Positions 1 through 6,179 of a stretch of 10,374 nt of DNA are shown piece after piece; within the stretch, counting starts at the first letter, position 1, and each line of letters opens with the position of its first letter. This stretch comes from RGIG5612 sp045601405. Its GTDB lineage: Bacteria > Bacillota > Clostridia > Lachnospirales > Lachnospiraceae. Under the pieces are notes generated by a model. That model had not been told where the DNA came from, searched no databases, and saw only the letters and a program-made list of their open reading frames with translations. The position numbers and the translations under genes were made by a program. The DNA lies in the NCBI GenBank assembly GCA_045601405.1, contig JAZRZO010000026.1, forward strand, positions 1 to 10,374, written 5' to 3'.

Positions 1-102
1 AGCGGCAAGTGCTTCGGTCCACAAGTCCGGAAAGCACTTAGGCATCAGAAAAAAATGCTCATCAGGAGCATTTTTTGGGTGTTGCCGGCCGCGTCAAAAA
101 GC
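1..102 (+). ncRNA. Structured core A, copy 1 (candidate RNA element)
   Basis: Predicted fold, drawn by eye: outer stem GCGGC (2-6) with GCCGC (88-92); hairpin 1 of AAGTGCT (7-13) with AGCACTT (33-39), extended by TCGG (14-17) with CCGG (27-30) across an AA bulge, closing a nine-base loop; then a second arm where GGC/ATC (41-46) pairs with GGT (78-80) and GCC (84-86) around a GTT bulge, capped by A-tract plus TGCTC (50-60) paired with GAGCA plus T-tract (66-76). The terminal hairpin resembles an intrinsic terminator. Compared with copy 2 (10273-10374), the eight differences are 14, 25, 58, 63, 64, 65, 68 and 79. Position 25 and 63-65 are in loops, 58/68 change together from C-G to A-T, and 14 and 79 exchange wobble for canonical pairs. 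CGGCAA (3-8) could instead pair with TTGCCG (82-87). No promoter is evident, so transcription is unproven, and the strand is chosen only from the fold. Confidence 0.45.
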
Positions 103-192
103 CGGAGAAAGGTATTAGAACCACAGGCGAAGGAAGTACGCACCCGGAGATACATATGCAGTGAGCCGGCAATGATGCTGTTCCTTTACTAT

Positions 193-272
193 CCCGCCTC
201 GAAGCATATATACCTCCGGACGACGAATGCCGGGTTGGTCACACTTCGATATATATATGAATCTTCGGCGGG
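193..272. repeat. Palindromic hairpin repeat B, copy 1 (mismatched upper stem)
   Basis: The foot CCCGCC (193-198) pairs with GGCGGG (267-272), followed by an AT-rich stem of alternating TA and a loop containing TGCCGG (228-233). Copies 2 and 3 have perfectly paired upper stems. Here the 5' arm ends in GACGAC, as in copy 3, while the 3' arm is GTCACAC, as in copy 2, so only three or four pairs of the upper stem can form. This copy therefore looks like a recombinant or decayed member of the family. It sits 58 bases upstream of the yraN start, so it could lie in that gene's leader. Confidence 0.7.
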
Positions 273-330
273 GTTAAGACCGGATGATAACTAATCCATA
301 TATATCCTGAATTCCATGCACAATTTTTTT

Positions 331-678
331 ATGAATAAAAGAAAAACCGGCGCAAGCTATGAGGAAACAGCTTGCGGATTTCTGCAAAGAAACGGAATGA
401 GGATCGTTGAGCAGAATTACAACACGGGTCTGGGAGAAATTGATATCATTGCCAGAGACAAGGAGTATATGGTTTTTATTGAGGTGAAATACAGAGCCGA
501 TCATAAATGCGGAGGCGCATTTTATGCCATATCAAGAAAAAAGCAAAGAACTATTACGAGGGTGGCGATGCTCTATCTGAAGTCGCATGGATATAAAATG
601 AGCACACCATGCCGTTTTGACGCTGTACTCATAACGGGTGATGAGCTGACATATATAAAGAATGCATGGGGTCTGTGA
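331..678 (+). CDS. yraN: YraN/UPF0102 family nuclease-fold protein
   Basis: A 115-residue protein matching the UPF0102 (YraN) family, which has a restriction-endonuclease/Holliday-junction-resolvase-like fold and is usually annotated as a putative endonuclease without a settled substrate. Visible signatures are the N-terminal Lys-Arg-x-Thr-Gly then Tyr-Glu, the motif GEIDIIARD beginning at residue 35, and FIEVKYR around residues 49-55. Asp38, Glu51 and Lys53 form the PD-(D/E)xK-like set. ATG at 331 is chosen because family members normally begin close to the Lys-Arg-x-Thr-Gly motif; an in-frame ATG at 316 would add five residues. Neither start has a recognisable Shine-Dalgarno sequence, so the start is uncertain and expression may be weak or driven from upstream. 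Length is normal for the family. Hairpin repeat B1 ends 58 nt upstream. Confidence 0.9.
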   Translation: MNKRKTGASYEETACGFLQRNGMRIVEQNYNTGLGEIDIIARDKEYMVFIEVKYRADHKCGGAFYAISRKKQRTITRVAMLYLKSHGYKMSTPCRFDAVLITGDELTYIKNAWGL

Positions 679-771
679 CAACGGATCAGGTGTGTCTGTG
701 AAGGTTATGGATCAGTGTTTCTCCATCTGTTTTCCTTCATATCCTTCGAATACTATTTGTGAAATTTATGT

Positions 772-799
772 TTGTAATTGTATTATATTATGCTATAAT
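772..799 (+). promoter_or_regulatory. Sigma-A promoter of rpsU with extended -10
   Basis: TTGTAA (772-777) and TATAAT (794-799) are separated by 16 bases, with TG at 791-792 giving an extended -10 (TGCTATAAT). Transcription would start near 806, leaving a leader of about 50 nt before the rpsU start at 856. The perfect -10 fits a strongly expressed ribosomal protein gene. Confidence 0.75.
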
Positions 800-855
800 C
801 TAAAAGCGCGTAAGCGGAAATAATCCATTATCGGAGGGAGGTTAGGCTACAGCTT

Positions 856-1032
856 ATGTCAAATGTTATCGTAAAAGAAGGCGAATCTTTAGACAGTGCG
901 CTTCGCCGTTTTAAAAGAAATTGCGCGAAGGCAGGCATTCAGCAGGAGATCCGCAAAAGAGAGCATTACGAAAAGCCAAGCGTAAGACGAAAGAAAAAGT
1001 CAGAAGCAGCTCGTAAGCGTAAATACAACTAA
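856..1032 (+). CDS. rpsU: Small ribosomal subunit protein bS21
   Basis: Encodes a 58-residue, highly basic protein beginning MSNVIVKEGESLDSALRRFK, the characteristic bS21 N-terminus. It ends in a Lys/Arg-rich tail (about residues 40-58) of the kind that contacts 16S rRNA near the anti-Shine-Dalgarno end of the 30S subunit. Length is full for the family. ATG 856 is the only plausible in-frame start. The Shine-Dalgarno run GGAGGGAGG (833-841) is very strong but ends 14 nt before the ATG, longer than the usual 5-9. A four-base-pair mini-hairpin (844-847 with 852-855, loop TACA) could shorten the effective distance. The gene has its own promoter upstream and an intrinsic terminator immediately downstream, so it is probably a monocistronic unit. 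In Bacillus, rpsU also lies upstream of the phoH-ybeY region, so the context agrees with the call. Confidence 0.97.
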   Translation: MSNVIVKEGESLDSALRRFKRNCAKAGIQQEIRKREHYEKPSVRRKKKSEAARKRKYN

Positions 1033-1037
1033 AATGC

Positions 1038-1063
1038 TAAAAGGGTCGGTATCGACCCTTTTA
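1038..1063 (+). terminator. Intrinsic terminator after rpsU
   Basis: TAAAAGGGTCG (1038-1048) pairs perfectly with CGACCCTTTTA (1053-1063) around a GTAT loop, with the T-tract inside the 3' arm. It starts five bases after the rpsU stop. The near symmetry would allow function in both directions, but no convergent gene is present. Confidence 0.88.
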
Positions 1064-1072
1064 TGTTATAAT
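1064..1072 (+). promoter_or_regulatory. Possible extended -10 promoter of the phoH operon
   Basis: TGTTATAAT (1064-1072) is a perfect extended -10 sequence starting directly after the rpsU terminator. The -35 position falls inside the terminator hairpin and shows no TTGACA-like hexamer, so the call relies on the extended -10 alone. It would give a leader of about 40 nt before the TTG start of phoH. Confidence 0.45.
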
Positions 1073-1120
1073 AACGGATCGATAAGAAAGCCTGTAGGAT
1101 GAGGGGATGAGGAGAAAGAT

Positions 1121-2101
1121 TTGAGCACAATAGAAAAAACTGTAGATCTTTCCGCGTCGGAAATTAAAGAAGTCTTCGGACAATTTGACGCAAATATAAA
1201 GAAAATAGAGAATGCGCTTTATGTAAGCATCACTCCAAGGGATTCAAAGATAATCATAGTCGGCGATGACGTAAACGCGGCAAGGGCAAAAAGCATAATA
1301 GAAGACCTTATAATGATAGTCAGAAAAGGCTCTCCTGTGACCGCGCAGGCAATTGATTACGCCCTTTCTCTGGAGAAAGGAGGAGTGAAGTCTCATATTG
1401 CCGACCTGGATGATGAGATAATCTGCCGTACTGTTTACGGCAAACCGATAAAACCAAAAACCTTTAATCAGAAGAAGTACGTAGACGCCATAAAAAAAGA
1501 CATGATAGTGTTCGGACTGGGACCTGCCGGAACCGGGAAAACCTATCTTGCCATGGCAATGGCTATTGATGCCTTTAAAAAGGACGAAGTAAACAGGATA
1601 ATACTTACAAGACCGGCGATAGAAGCGGGGGAAAATCTCGGATTTCTCCCCGGTGACCTGCAGAGCAAGGTTGATCCGTATCTGAGGCCTCTTTATGATG
1701 CCATATATCAGATCATGGGTGGGGAAGGCTTTGCGGCGAACAGTGAAAAGGGGCTTATTGAGGTGGCTCCTCTTGCATACATGAGAGGGCGTACTCTGGA
1801 CAATGCGTTCATCATACTGGACGAGGCGCAGAATACAACTCCCGCCCAGATGAAGATGTTTCTTACCAGGATAGGCTTTGGCTCCAAGGTAGTGGTAACG
1901 GGAGACCTTACACAAAAGGATCTTCCAAAGGGTCAGATATCAGGCCTTGATATAGCTATAAAGGTGCTTGAGAACGTGGATGACGAGATATCTTTTATCA
2001 ATCTGACAAGCGTGGACGTTGTAAGGCATCCCGTTGTTCAGAAGATAGTGCGGGCATATGAGGACTTTGAAAAGAAGCAGAGCACAAGAAATAAAGCCTG
2101 A
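1121..2101 (+). CDS. phoH: PhoH-like P-loop ATPase
   Basis: A 326-residue PhoH family cytoplasmic ATPase. Residues about 35-70 resemble the N-terminal KH-like nucleic-acid-binding region of bacterial PhoH proteins (IIIVGDDVNAARAKSII). The ATPase domain follows: Walker A GPAGTGKT at 134-141, TRPAIEAGE near 163-171, Walker B with ILDEAQNTT at 232-240, and GDLTQKDLP at 261-269. The family resembles superfamily 1 helicase cores; a role in RNA handling or ribosome maturation is suspected from its constant pairing with ybeY, but the reaction is not established. The start is TTG 1121, supported by AGGAG (1110-1114) six bases upstream. The stop precedes ybeY by 19 nt, so the two are very probably co-transcribed. 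Length is normal and all key motifs are intact. Confidence 0.95.
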   Translation: MSTIEKTVDLSASEIKEVFGQFDANIKKIENALYVSITPRDSKIIIVGDDVNAARAKSIIEDLIMIVRKGSPVTAQAIDYALSLEKGGVKSHIADLDDEIICRTVYGKPIKPKTFNQKKYVDAIKKDMIVFGLGPAGTGKTYLAMAMAIDAFKKDEVNRIILTRPAIEAGENLGFLPGDLQSKVDPYLRPLYDAIYQIMGGEGFAANSEKGLIEVAPLAYMRGRTLDNAFIILDEAQNTTPAQMKMFLTRIGFGSKVVVTGDLTQKDLPKGQISGLDIAIKVLENVDDEISFINLTSVDVVRHPVVQKIVRAYEDFEKKQSTRNKA

Positions 2102-2120
2102 AGGCTTTGCGGAGTGATGT

Positions 2121-2600
2121 ATGGCAGTTTTTGTTGAAAATGAAAGCAGAGTGGTCTTTGAGTTTAAGGATCCGGCAAGGATAATCAGGAAAGCTGTTAC
2201 CGCCGTAATGGAGGATAAGAACATTCCTCCGGAAATAGAGGTCAACATCCTGATAACGACTCCATCGGTGATCAGAAGGACAAACAGTGAAACGCGAGGG
2301 ATAGACAATACAACTGATGTGCTGTCATTCCCGTACTTTGAATTTGACACTCCGGGCAGATTTCGCAGGGATGATCTGGTTTCAGGCGGTGAGATCCTGG
2401 GCGATATAATGATATGCGCATCAAAAATAAAAGAACAGGCGGCAAGATATGATCATTCGCAAAAACGTGAACTGGCGTTTCTGACTGTCCACAGTATGCT
2501 GCATCTTTTGGGATATGACCATACAGATGAAGAAGCAGCTGCTCTGATGCGGAAAGAAGAAGACCGTATCATGAATGATGTGCTGAAGATAAAAAGGTAA
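2121..2600 (+). CDS. ybeY: Endoribonuclease YbeY (rRNA maturation factor)
   Basis: A 159-residue zinc-dependent endoribonuclease involved in 16S rRNA 3'-end processing and 70S ribosome quality control in bacteria where it has been studied. The defining HxxxHxxxxxH metal site is present as HSMLHLLGYDH, giving ligands His124, His128 and His134. TDVLSFP (65-71) and GEILGDI (90-96) are the other conserved family segments. The ATG at 2121 is preceded by GGAG (2111-2114) with six bases of spacing. It follows phoH by 19 nt and precedes the flippase gene by 19 nt, consistent with a phoH-ybeY-flippase operon. The length is typical and no catalytic residue is missing. Confidence 0.97.
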   Translation: MAVFVENESRVVFEFKDPARIIRKAVTAVMEDKNIPPEIEVNILITTPSVIRRTNSETRGIDNTTDVLSFPYFEFDTPGRFRRDDLVSGGEILGDIMICASKIKEQAARYDHSQKRELAFLTVHSMLHLLGYDHTDEEAAALMRKEEDRIMNDVLKIKR

Positions 2601-2619
2601 ACATTAACAGACACTTTTA

Positions 2620-4275
2620 ATGGCAAAAAAGAAGCATGGCAATTTTATGATGCAGGGCGCCATCCTTGGCGCATCTTCGATCATAGTAAGACTGATCGGC
2701 ATCCTATACAGAGTGCCCCTGAACAATATCCTCGGGGAAAAAGGTGTGGCCTATTACGGCATCGCTTTTGAAGTCTACTCATTTCTGCTCCTTCTCTCAT
2801 CATATTCGCTCCCCCTTGCCGTATCTAAGATGGTGGCCAAGAGGATCGCCCTTAATGAATATAAAAACACGAAAAAAATGCTCATATACGCAATGGGTTT
2901 TGCGCTTTTTTGCGGTATCGCCGCATTTGCGATAACCTTCTTCGGAGCGGATTTTTTTGCCGGATTGCTTAATTTCCCGCAGAGCGCGATAGCGCTCAGG
3001 ACACTTTCATGGGGACTTATCATAATGTCGGTGCTCGGAGTTCTACGGGGATTTTTCCAGGGACTTGGCACTATGATGCCTACAGCGGTATCCAACATAA
3101 TAGAGCAGATAGTAAACGCGATAGTAAGCTTGACTGCTGCGTATGCATTCTTTAAAACTTCATCTGATGTTTTAAAGGCAAAATACTCATTTGACAATGT
3201 AAATGAGGCCTACGGCGCGTCCGGAGGAACGCTTGGTACTGTGTGCGGCGCAGGAGCGGCGCTTATCTTTCTCGTGATCCTTTTTATCCTGTACAACAAA
3301 ACTTTAAAAAAACAGGCAGATAGGGAGACGTTTTCGACAAATGAAAATGGAGCGGAGATACTCAAGGTACTGGTGCTTACGATCATCCCCGTTATCCTGA
3401 GTACTACGATATATAATCTGAGCGGTATTGTTGATTCCGGATTGTTCAGCAATATAATGAAGGCAAGGGGTATGGCCCCGGACGATATAGATACATACGC
3501 AGGTATGTTTACCGGAAATTACAGACTTGTTATAAATGTGCCGATAGCGCTGGCAAACGCGCTTGCGGCATCTCTTGTACCCAGTATCGTAAAGTCGAGA
3601 GCCAGAAGTAGCAAGGGCGATGTTATCGCCAAGATACATTCCTCGATAAAGATAACCATGCTTGTTGCCATGCCGTGTGCCGTGGGCATAGGCGTACTTG
3701 CCAGGCCGATAATAAATATGCTGTTCCCTACAAGCGTTGACCCGGATAAGGTATCTCTCATGCTGATCATCGGCTGTATCTCTGTCGTACTGTATTCGCT
3801 TTCAACGATAACTAACTCCATCCTTCAGGGAATAGATAAAATGAGGGTTCCGGTAATACATTCCGCTATTGCCCTGGGCATACATATACTGATACTTGTG
3901 GGAATGCTTTTTGTATTCAATATAGATATCTTCTCGGTAGTTATCTGCGACATGCTGTTCGCGTTTATTGTCTGCTTGCTCAATGCGAGATCCCTCAGAA
4001 AATATCTTGGCTTCAGACAGGAAAAGGTCAAAACATATCTGCTACCTGCTCTTTGCTCGCTGATCATGGGAGTATCCGCATTTTTAATAGACAGGATCTT
4101 CTTAAAACTTATAGGAAACAATGCTGTGGCGCTGCTTATAACATTAGTTCTTGCTGCTATTATATACTTCGTCATGCTTCTGATCTTTAAGGCAGTTGAT
4201 ATCGACGAGATATATATGCTTCCTAAAGGCGCGAAGATTGCGGCTCTGGCCAGAAAATTCAAACTCCTCAGGTAA
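2620..4275 (+). CDS. MurJ/SpoVB-type lipid flippase, MOP superfamily
   Basis: A 551-residue polytopic membrane protein with about a dozen or more hydrophobic segments from residue 12 to the C-terminus, the architecture of the polysaccharide-transport branch of the MOP superfamily. Family signatures include an arginine-containing first helix (SSIIVRLIGILYRVPLNN, 19-36) and RGFFQG followed by MMPTAVSNIIEQ (143-163), typical of the YtgP/SpoVB group. In Bacillus subtilis, YtgP (MurJ) flips lipid II and SpoVB acts in spore cortex synthesis; length fits YtgP slightly better, but sequence alone does not separate them here. The ATG at 2620 begins a typical positively charged N-terminus (MAKKKHGNF), but no Shine-Dalgarno sequence lies within 15 nt, so translation may rely on coupling to ybeY 19 nt upstream. 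A segment at about residues 182-200 is probably an external loop. Confidence 0.88.
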   Translation: MAKKKHGNFMMQGAILGASSIIVRLIGILYRVPLNNILGEKGVAYYGIAFEVYSFLLLLSSYSLPLAVSKMVAKRIALNEYKNTKKMLIYAMGFALFCGIAAFAITFFGADFFAGLLNFPQSAIALRTLSWGLIIMSVLGVLRGFFQGLGTMMPTAVSNIIEQIVNAIVSLTAAYAFFKTSSDVLKAKYSFDNVNEAYGASGGTLGTVCGAGAALIFLVILFILYNKTLKKQADRETFSTNENGAEILKVLVLTIIPVILSTTIYNLSGIVDSGLFSNIMKARGMAPDDIDTYAGMFTGNYRLVINVPIALANALAASLVPSIVKSRARSSKGDVIAKIHSSIKITMLVAMPCAVGIGVLARPIINMLFPTSVDPDKVSLMLIIGCISVVLYSLSTITNSILQGIDKMRVPVIHSAIALGIHILILVGMLFVFNIDIFSVVICDMLFAFIVCLLNARSLRKYLGFRQEKVKTYLLPALCSLIMGVSAFLIDRIFLKLIGNNAVALLITLVLAAIIYFVMLLIFKAVDIDEIYMLPKGAKIAALARKFKLLR

Positions 4276-4283
4276 AAAAGTCT

Positions 4284-4754
4284 ATTCACAATTTCAATAA
4301 AAGAGGCGCGGCGGTTATACTCATCGGCGCGATAATCGCAGCTCTTGCGTCTATTGCCGAACTGATCACCGGTATTGTCTGCACTAAGAACTCGTTTAAA
4401 CCCGCAGCAGCATCAAAGTGCATTTTGTGGTCGATCATAATTATTGTTCTTATAATTATCGGCAATATCCTGACTATTACAGGGACTCAGGCATTCATCA
4501 GAGCGCTGGGTCTGCCAATAAACAATACATTCACCAATATTCTGTCCCTGATCATTGGTATAGTACTTCCGGTACTTGCGATCATCGGTGCCATAACTCT
4601 TAAAAAGAACGCCGGCAGAGATGTTTCACTTTCCGGACTGGCAAAGGACACCGCGTCACAGGTCAGGGAACTGAATAATGACGTTGCGTCAATAGCAAAG
4701 GACGCAAAGGATAAAGTCGGAGAGATCAAGGGCAAAGTAGACGGAGACAACTGA
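4284..4754 (+). CDS. Three-segment membrane protein with charged C-terminal tail; possible ATT start
   Basis: I do not recognise this protein. The reading frame is open from 4227 to the stop at 4754 and contains no ATG or GTG before the mature region; the first conventional start is TTG 4425, which has no Shine-Dalgarno sequence and would delete the first hydrophobic helix. Reading from ATT 4284 gives 156 residues with a natural membrane-protein start (His-Asn-Phe-Asn-Lys-Arg-Gly, then a helix at about 9-31). Further helices lie at 47-67 and 83-105, followed by a hydrophilic, lysine/aspartate-rich, probably helical tail (106-156). A weak AGG lies 11 nt before the ATT. Alternatives are CTG 4362, TTG 4425, or a mutated or misread ATG. 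The gene follows the flippase by eight bases and ends before a clear terminator, so it is probably the last gene of that operon. Confidence 0.6.
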   Translation: MHNFNKRGAAVILIGAIIAALASIAELITGIVCTKNSFKPAAASKCILWSIIIIVLIIIGNILTITGTQAFIRALGLPINNTFTNILSLIIGIVLPVLAIIGAITLKKNAGRDVSLSGLAKDTASQVRELNNDVASIAKDAKDKVGEIKGKVDGDN

Positions 4755-4774
4755 TCTTTTTGATATGCAGTGAG

Positions 4775-4803
4775 AAGGAGTCCTTTGATCGGGACTCCTT
4801 TTT
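4775..4803 (+). terminator. Intrinsic terminator closing the phoH operon
   Basis: AAGGAGTCC (4775-4783) pairs with GGACTCCTT (4792-4800) over nine bases, loop of eight, followed by TTT to make a five-base T-tract. It begins 20 nt after the stop of the preceding membrane protein. Confidence 0.88.
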
Positions 4804-4830
4804 AGTGTAATGTGAACAGGCTTAATCTTA

Positions 4831-4860
4831 TTGACGAAACCGAAATGACGGGGGTAAAAT
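4831..4860 (+). promoter_or_regulatory. Sigma-A-type promoter of the zinc-ribbon/gerW gene group
   Basis: TTGACG (4831-4836) and TAAAAT (4855-4860) are 18 bases apart, near-consensus for sigma-A. It lies between a terminator and the strong ribosome binding site of the gene at 4907, so it is the natural start of the next transcription unit. An overlapping TATAAA (4861-4866) is a possible alternative -10. Confidence 0.6.
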
Positions 4861-4906
4861 TATAAAGGCAAAGTTGAAAAAACGAAACTAAAAAAGGAGG
4901 CATAAG

Positions 4907-5389
4907 ATGTTTAAAAACGAAGGAAGCAAATTAAAGATCTTTTCATGGGCTGTTTTTATAATAGGATGTGTATGGTCGTTATTCTTAGCAGTGATCTTCT
5001 TCGTGGTCGGAGGAACGCTTAATTCTGTTTACAGCTACTCTCTGGGATATCCTTCAACAGGAGGCGGAGGTGTGTTTATTGCATTAGGTGTGATCACGCT
5101 TCTGTTAGGAGCTGCAGTGTCTTATCTGGCGGGCCTTGTAATAAGCGGATTCGGACAGATCATCAATAACACAAATATGATCGCAGCACAGAATACAGGC
5201 AATGCAAACTCATTTGCGCAGTCGGAACAGGCAACGCAAAACGCGGCTTCACCTGTATCACCGGCAGCAGCTGCTGCTCCGGAGAAGGGAGCCGGGGCTG
5301 CTGAAAGACAGGTTAAATTCTGCCCGCAGTGCGGGGCGGAAAACGGCACGGATCATGCATTTTGTCTGAAATGCGGAAAACCGCTGTGA
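4907..5389 (+). CDS. Membrane protein with C-terminal zinc ribbon
   Basis: A 160-residue protein of unknown function. Two hydrophobic helices (about residues 12-36 and 55-84) flank a short loop rich in Ser, Tyr and Gly. They are followed by an Asn/Gln/Ala-rich low-complexity linker (about 85-135) and a C-terminal zinc-ribbon with CPQC at 139-142 and CLKC at 153-156. These four cysteines would bind one zinc ion, on the cytoplasmic side if both helices span the membrane with the N-terminus inside. This architecture is common in clostridial small membrane proteins, but no specific role follows from it. The start is well supported: AGGAGG (4895-4900) lies six bases before the ATG, and a promoter precedes it. 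The gene downstream starts 44 nt later. Confidence 0.88.
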   Translation: MFKNEGSKLKIFSWAVFIIGCVWSLFLAVIFFVVGGTLNSVYSYSLGYPSTGGGGVFIALGVITLLLGAAVSYLAGLVISGFGQIINNTNMIAAQNTGNANSFAQSEQATQNAASPVSPAAAAAPEKGAGAAERQVKFCPQCGAENGTDHAFCLKCGKPL

Positions 5390-5433
5390 TATGATACGCT
5401 GAATGTGATCGTATTTTATCGAAGGAGGAGAAG

Positions 5434-5883
5434 GTGGCAAGAGGAAATAAAATACTGAAGGCCTCGGGCATGTGTATGCTGGTCTTCGGGATACTGCAGG
5501 TATTCTGCGCAATATTTTACGGATTTGTAAATGCTGAGATGATCGCGGATACGGGACAGAATACAGTTACGGGGCTGCTGGTGTTTTTCGGCATAACAGG
5601 CATAGTCACGGGATTTATCGTGATGTCGTCGGGCGCATCGGCTTTCAGAAACGCAAAACGCAGTGGCCGCCATCTTAAATGCATCATCTGCGGCGCGATA
5701 TCGCTGGCGCTTGGCATCTTTTCCCTTATCACATTACTTCAGATAAGTTCGATGTCTGATATAAAACAGGGACCGTTTCCTGAATGGATCTGCCTGGTTT
5801 GCATGATAGCAGGAGGCGTTGTACTGCCGGCAGCAATGACAGCCGGTGCTGTGTTGAGCAGATTGTCTTACGCAAGGTCATGA
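5434..5883 (+). CDS. Four-helix integral membrane protein, function unknown
   Basis: A 149-residue hydrophobic protein starting at GTG 5434, supported by AGGAGG (5423-5428) five bases upstream. Four membrane segments can be drawn at about residues 10-30, 46-68, 82-103 and 118-142, with short basic loops (for example FRNAKRSGRH, 71-80) that would face the cytoplasm. I recognise no family motif. It lies 44 nt after the zinc-ribbon membrane protein, and its TGA overlaps the ATG of the next gene (ATGA at 5880-5883), which suggests translational coupling into the following unknown and the DUF2953 gene. A weak ATACG/CGTAT hairpin lies in the gap upstream but lacks a convincing T-tract. Confidence 0.85.
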   Translation: MARGNKILKASGMCMLVFGILQVFCAIFYGFVNAEMIADTGQNTVTGLLVFFGITGIVTGFIVMSSGASAFRNAKRSGRHLKCIICGAISLALGIFSLITLLQISSMSDIKQGPFPEWICLVCMIAGGVVLPAAMTAGAVLSRLSYARS

Positions 5884-6179
5884 ACTGGTACAAAAAACTC
5901 TATTATGGCGAGAACGCCAGAAAAAAGAGGGCTAAGATCATTTATCAGCTGGACAGGCATAAGATTTCGATAGGAACATTCGTGATCATGCCTGCGCTTA
6001 ACGGACAGGATCTGCTGGATGTGATCCCGTCGTTTATGCTTTTCCGTGAAGGCTACAGGGATAATCTGATACTTGGCCTTGCCGTGACCAGGGAAGAGGC
6101 TTATGAGGTCTGTGCCCGGATAATAACAGATGTTTTTAACGAGACAGGCACATATGATGTGAGGGGCTATTTTTTATGA
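5880..6179 (+). CDS. Small conserved-looking protein upstream of DUF2953, unknown function
   Basis: A 99-residue soluble protein beginning MNWYKKLYYGENARKKRAKI, with no membrane segment or signal peptide. It has a basic N-terminus followed by mixed alpha/beta-like sequence (KISIGTFVIMPALNGQDLLD, 28-47, and NLILGLAVTREEAYEVCARI, 62-81). I recognise no named domain. The start at 5880 is chosen because ATG overlaps the upstream stop as ATGA, and its own stop overlaps the next ATG in the same way (6176-6179). A longer in-frame ORF reaches back to 5784 but would run inside the preceding gene. Sandwiched between coupled genes in a group that ends with gerW, it may work with the DUF2953 protein; that is inference from position only. 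Confidence 0.82.
   Translation: MNWYKKLYYGENARKKRAKIIYQLDRHKISIGTFVIMPALNGQDLLDVIPSFMLFREGYRDNLILGLAVTREEAYEVCARIITDVFNETGTYDVRGYFL

Larger units (their letters stand above)
1..272. repeat. Core and right arm of a large palindromic repeat (left-edge copy)
   Basis: This gene-free stretch is occupied by a composite repeat: core A (1-102), a right arm (about 97-170) and outer hairpin B1 (193-272). Read on the minus strand, the arm and B1 match the sequence just upstream of the second core near the right end of the window. Matching blocks are AGAACCA (117-123) with TGGTTCT (10246-10252), GAAAGG (107-112) with CCTTTC (10257-10262), ATACATATGC (150-159) with GCATATGTAT (10209-10218), and 185-198 with 10182-10195 at 13 of 14 bases. 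The spacing from the CCGGC block to TGGTTCT is 46 nt here and 47 nt there. The upstream half of this copy lies outside the window. Seen directly: order, spacing and matches. Inferred: the complete element has long inverted arms around an asymmetric core. Confidence 0.75.

Noticed and set aside
679..760. Possible terminator after yraN (GAAGG..CCTTC and ATGGA..TCCAT arms)
   Set aside because: The stems are short and interrupted, and no proper T-tract follows. Not firm enough to list.
1244..1915. 223-codon ORF antisense to phoH
   Set aside because: It is a shadow of a well-supported gene, has no family-like sequence and no ribosome binding site.
5389..5425. ATACG/CGTAT hairpin between the zinc-ribbon and four-helix protein genes
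   Set aside because: Only five base pairs with an 11-base loop; more likely chance than an attenuator.
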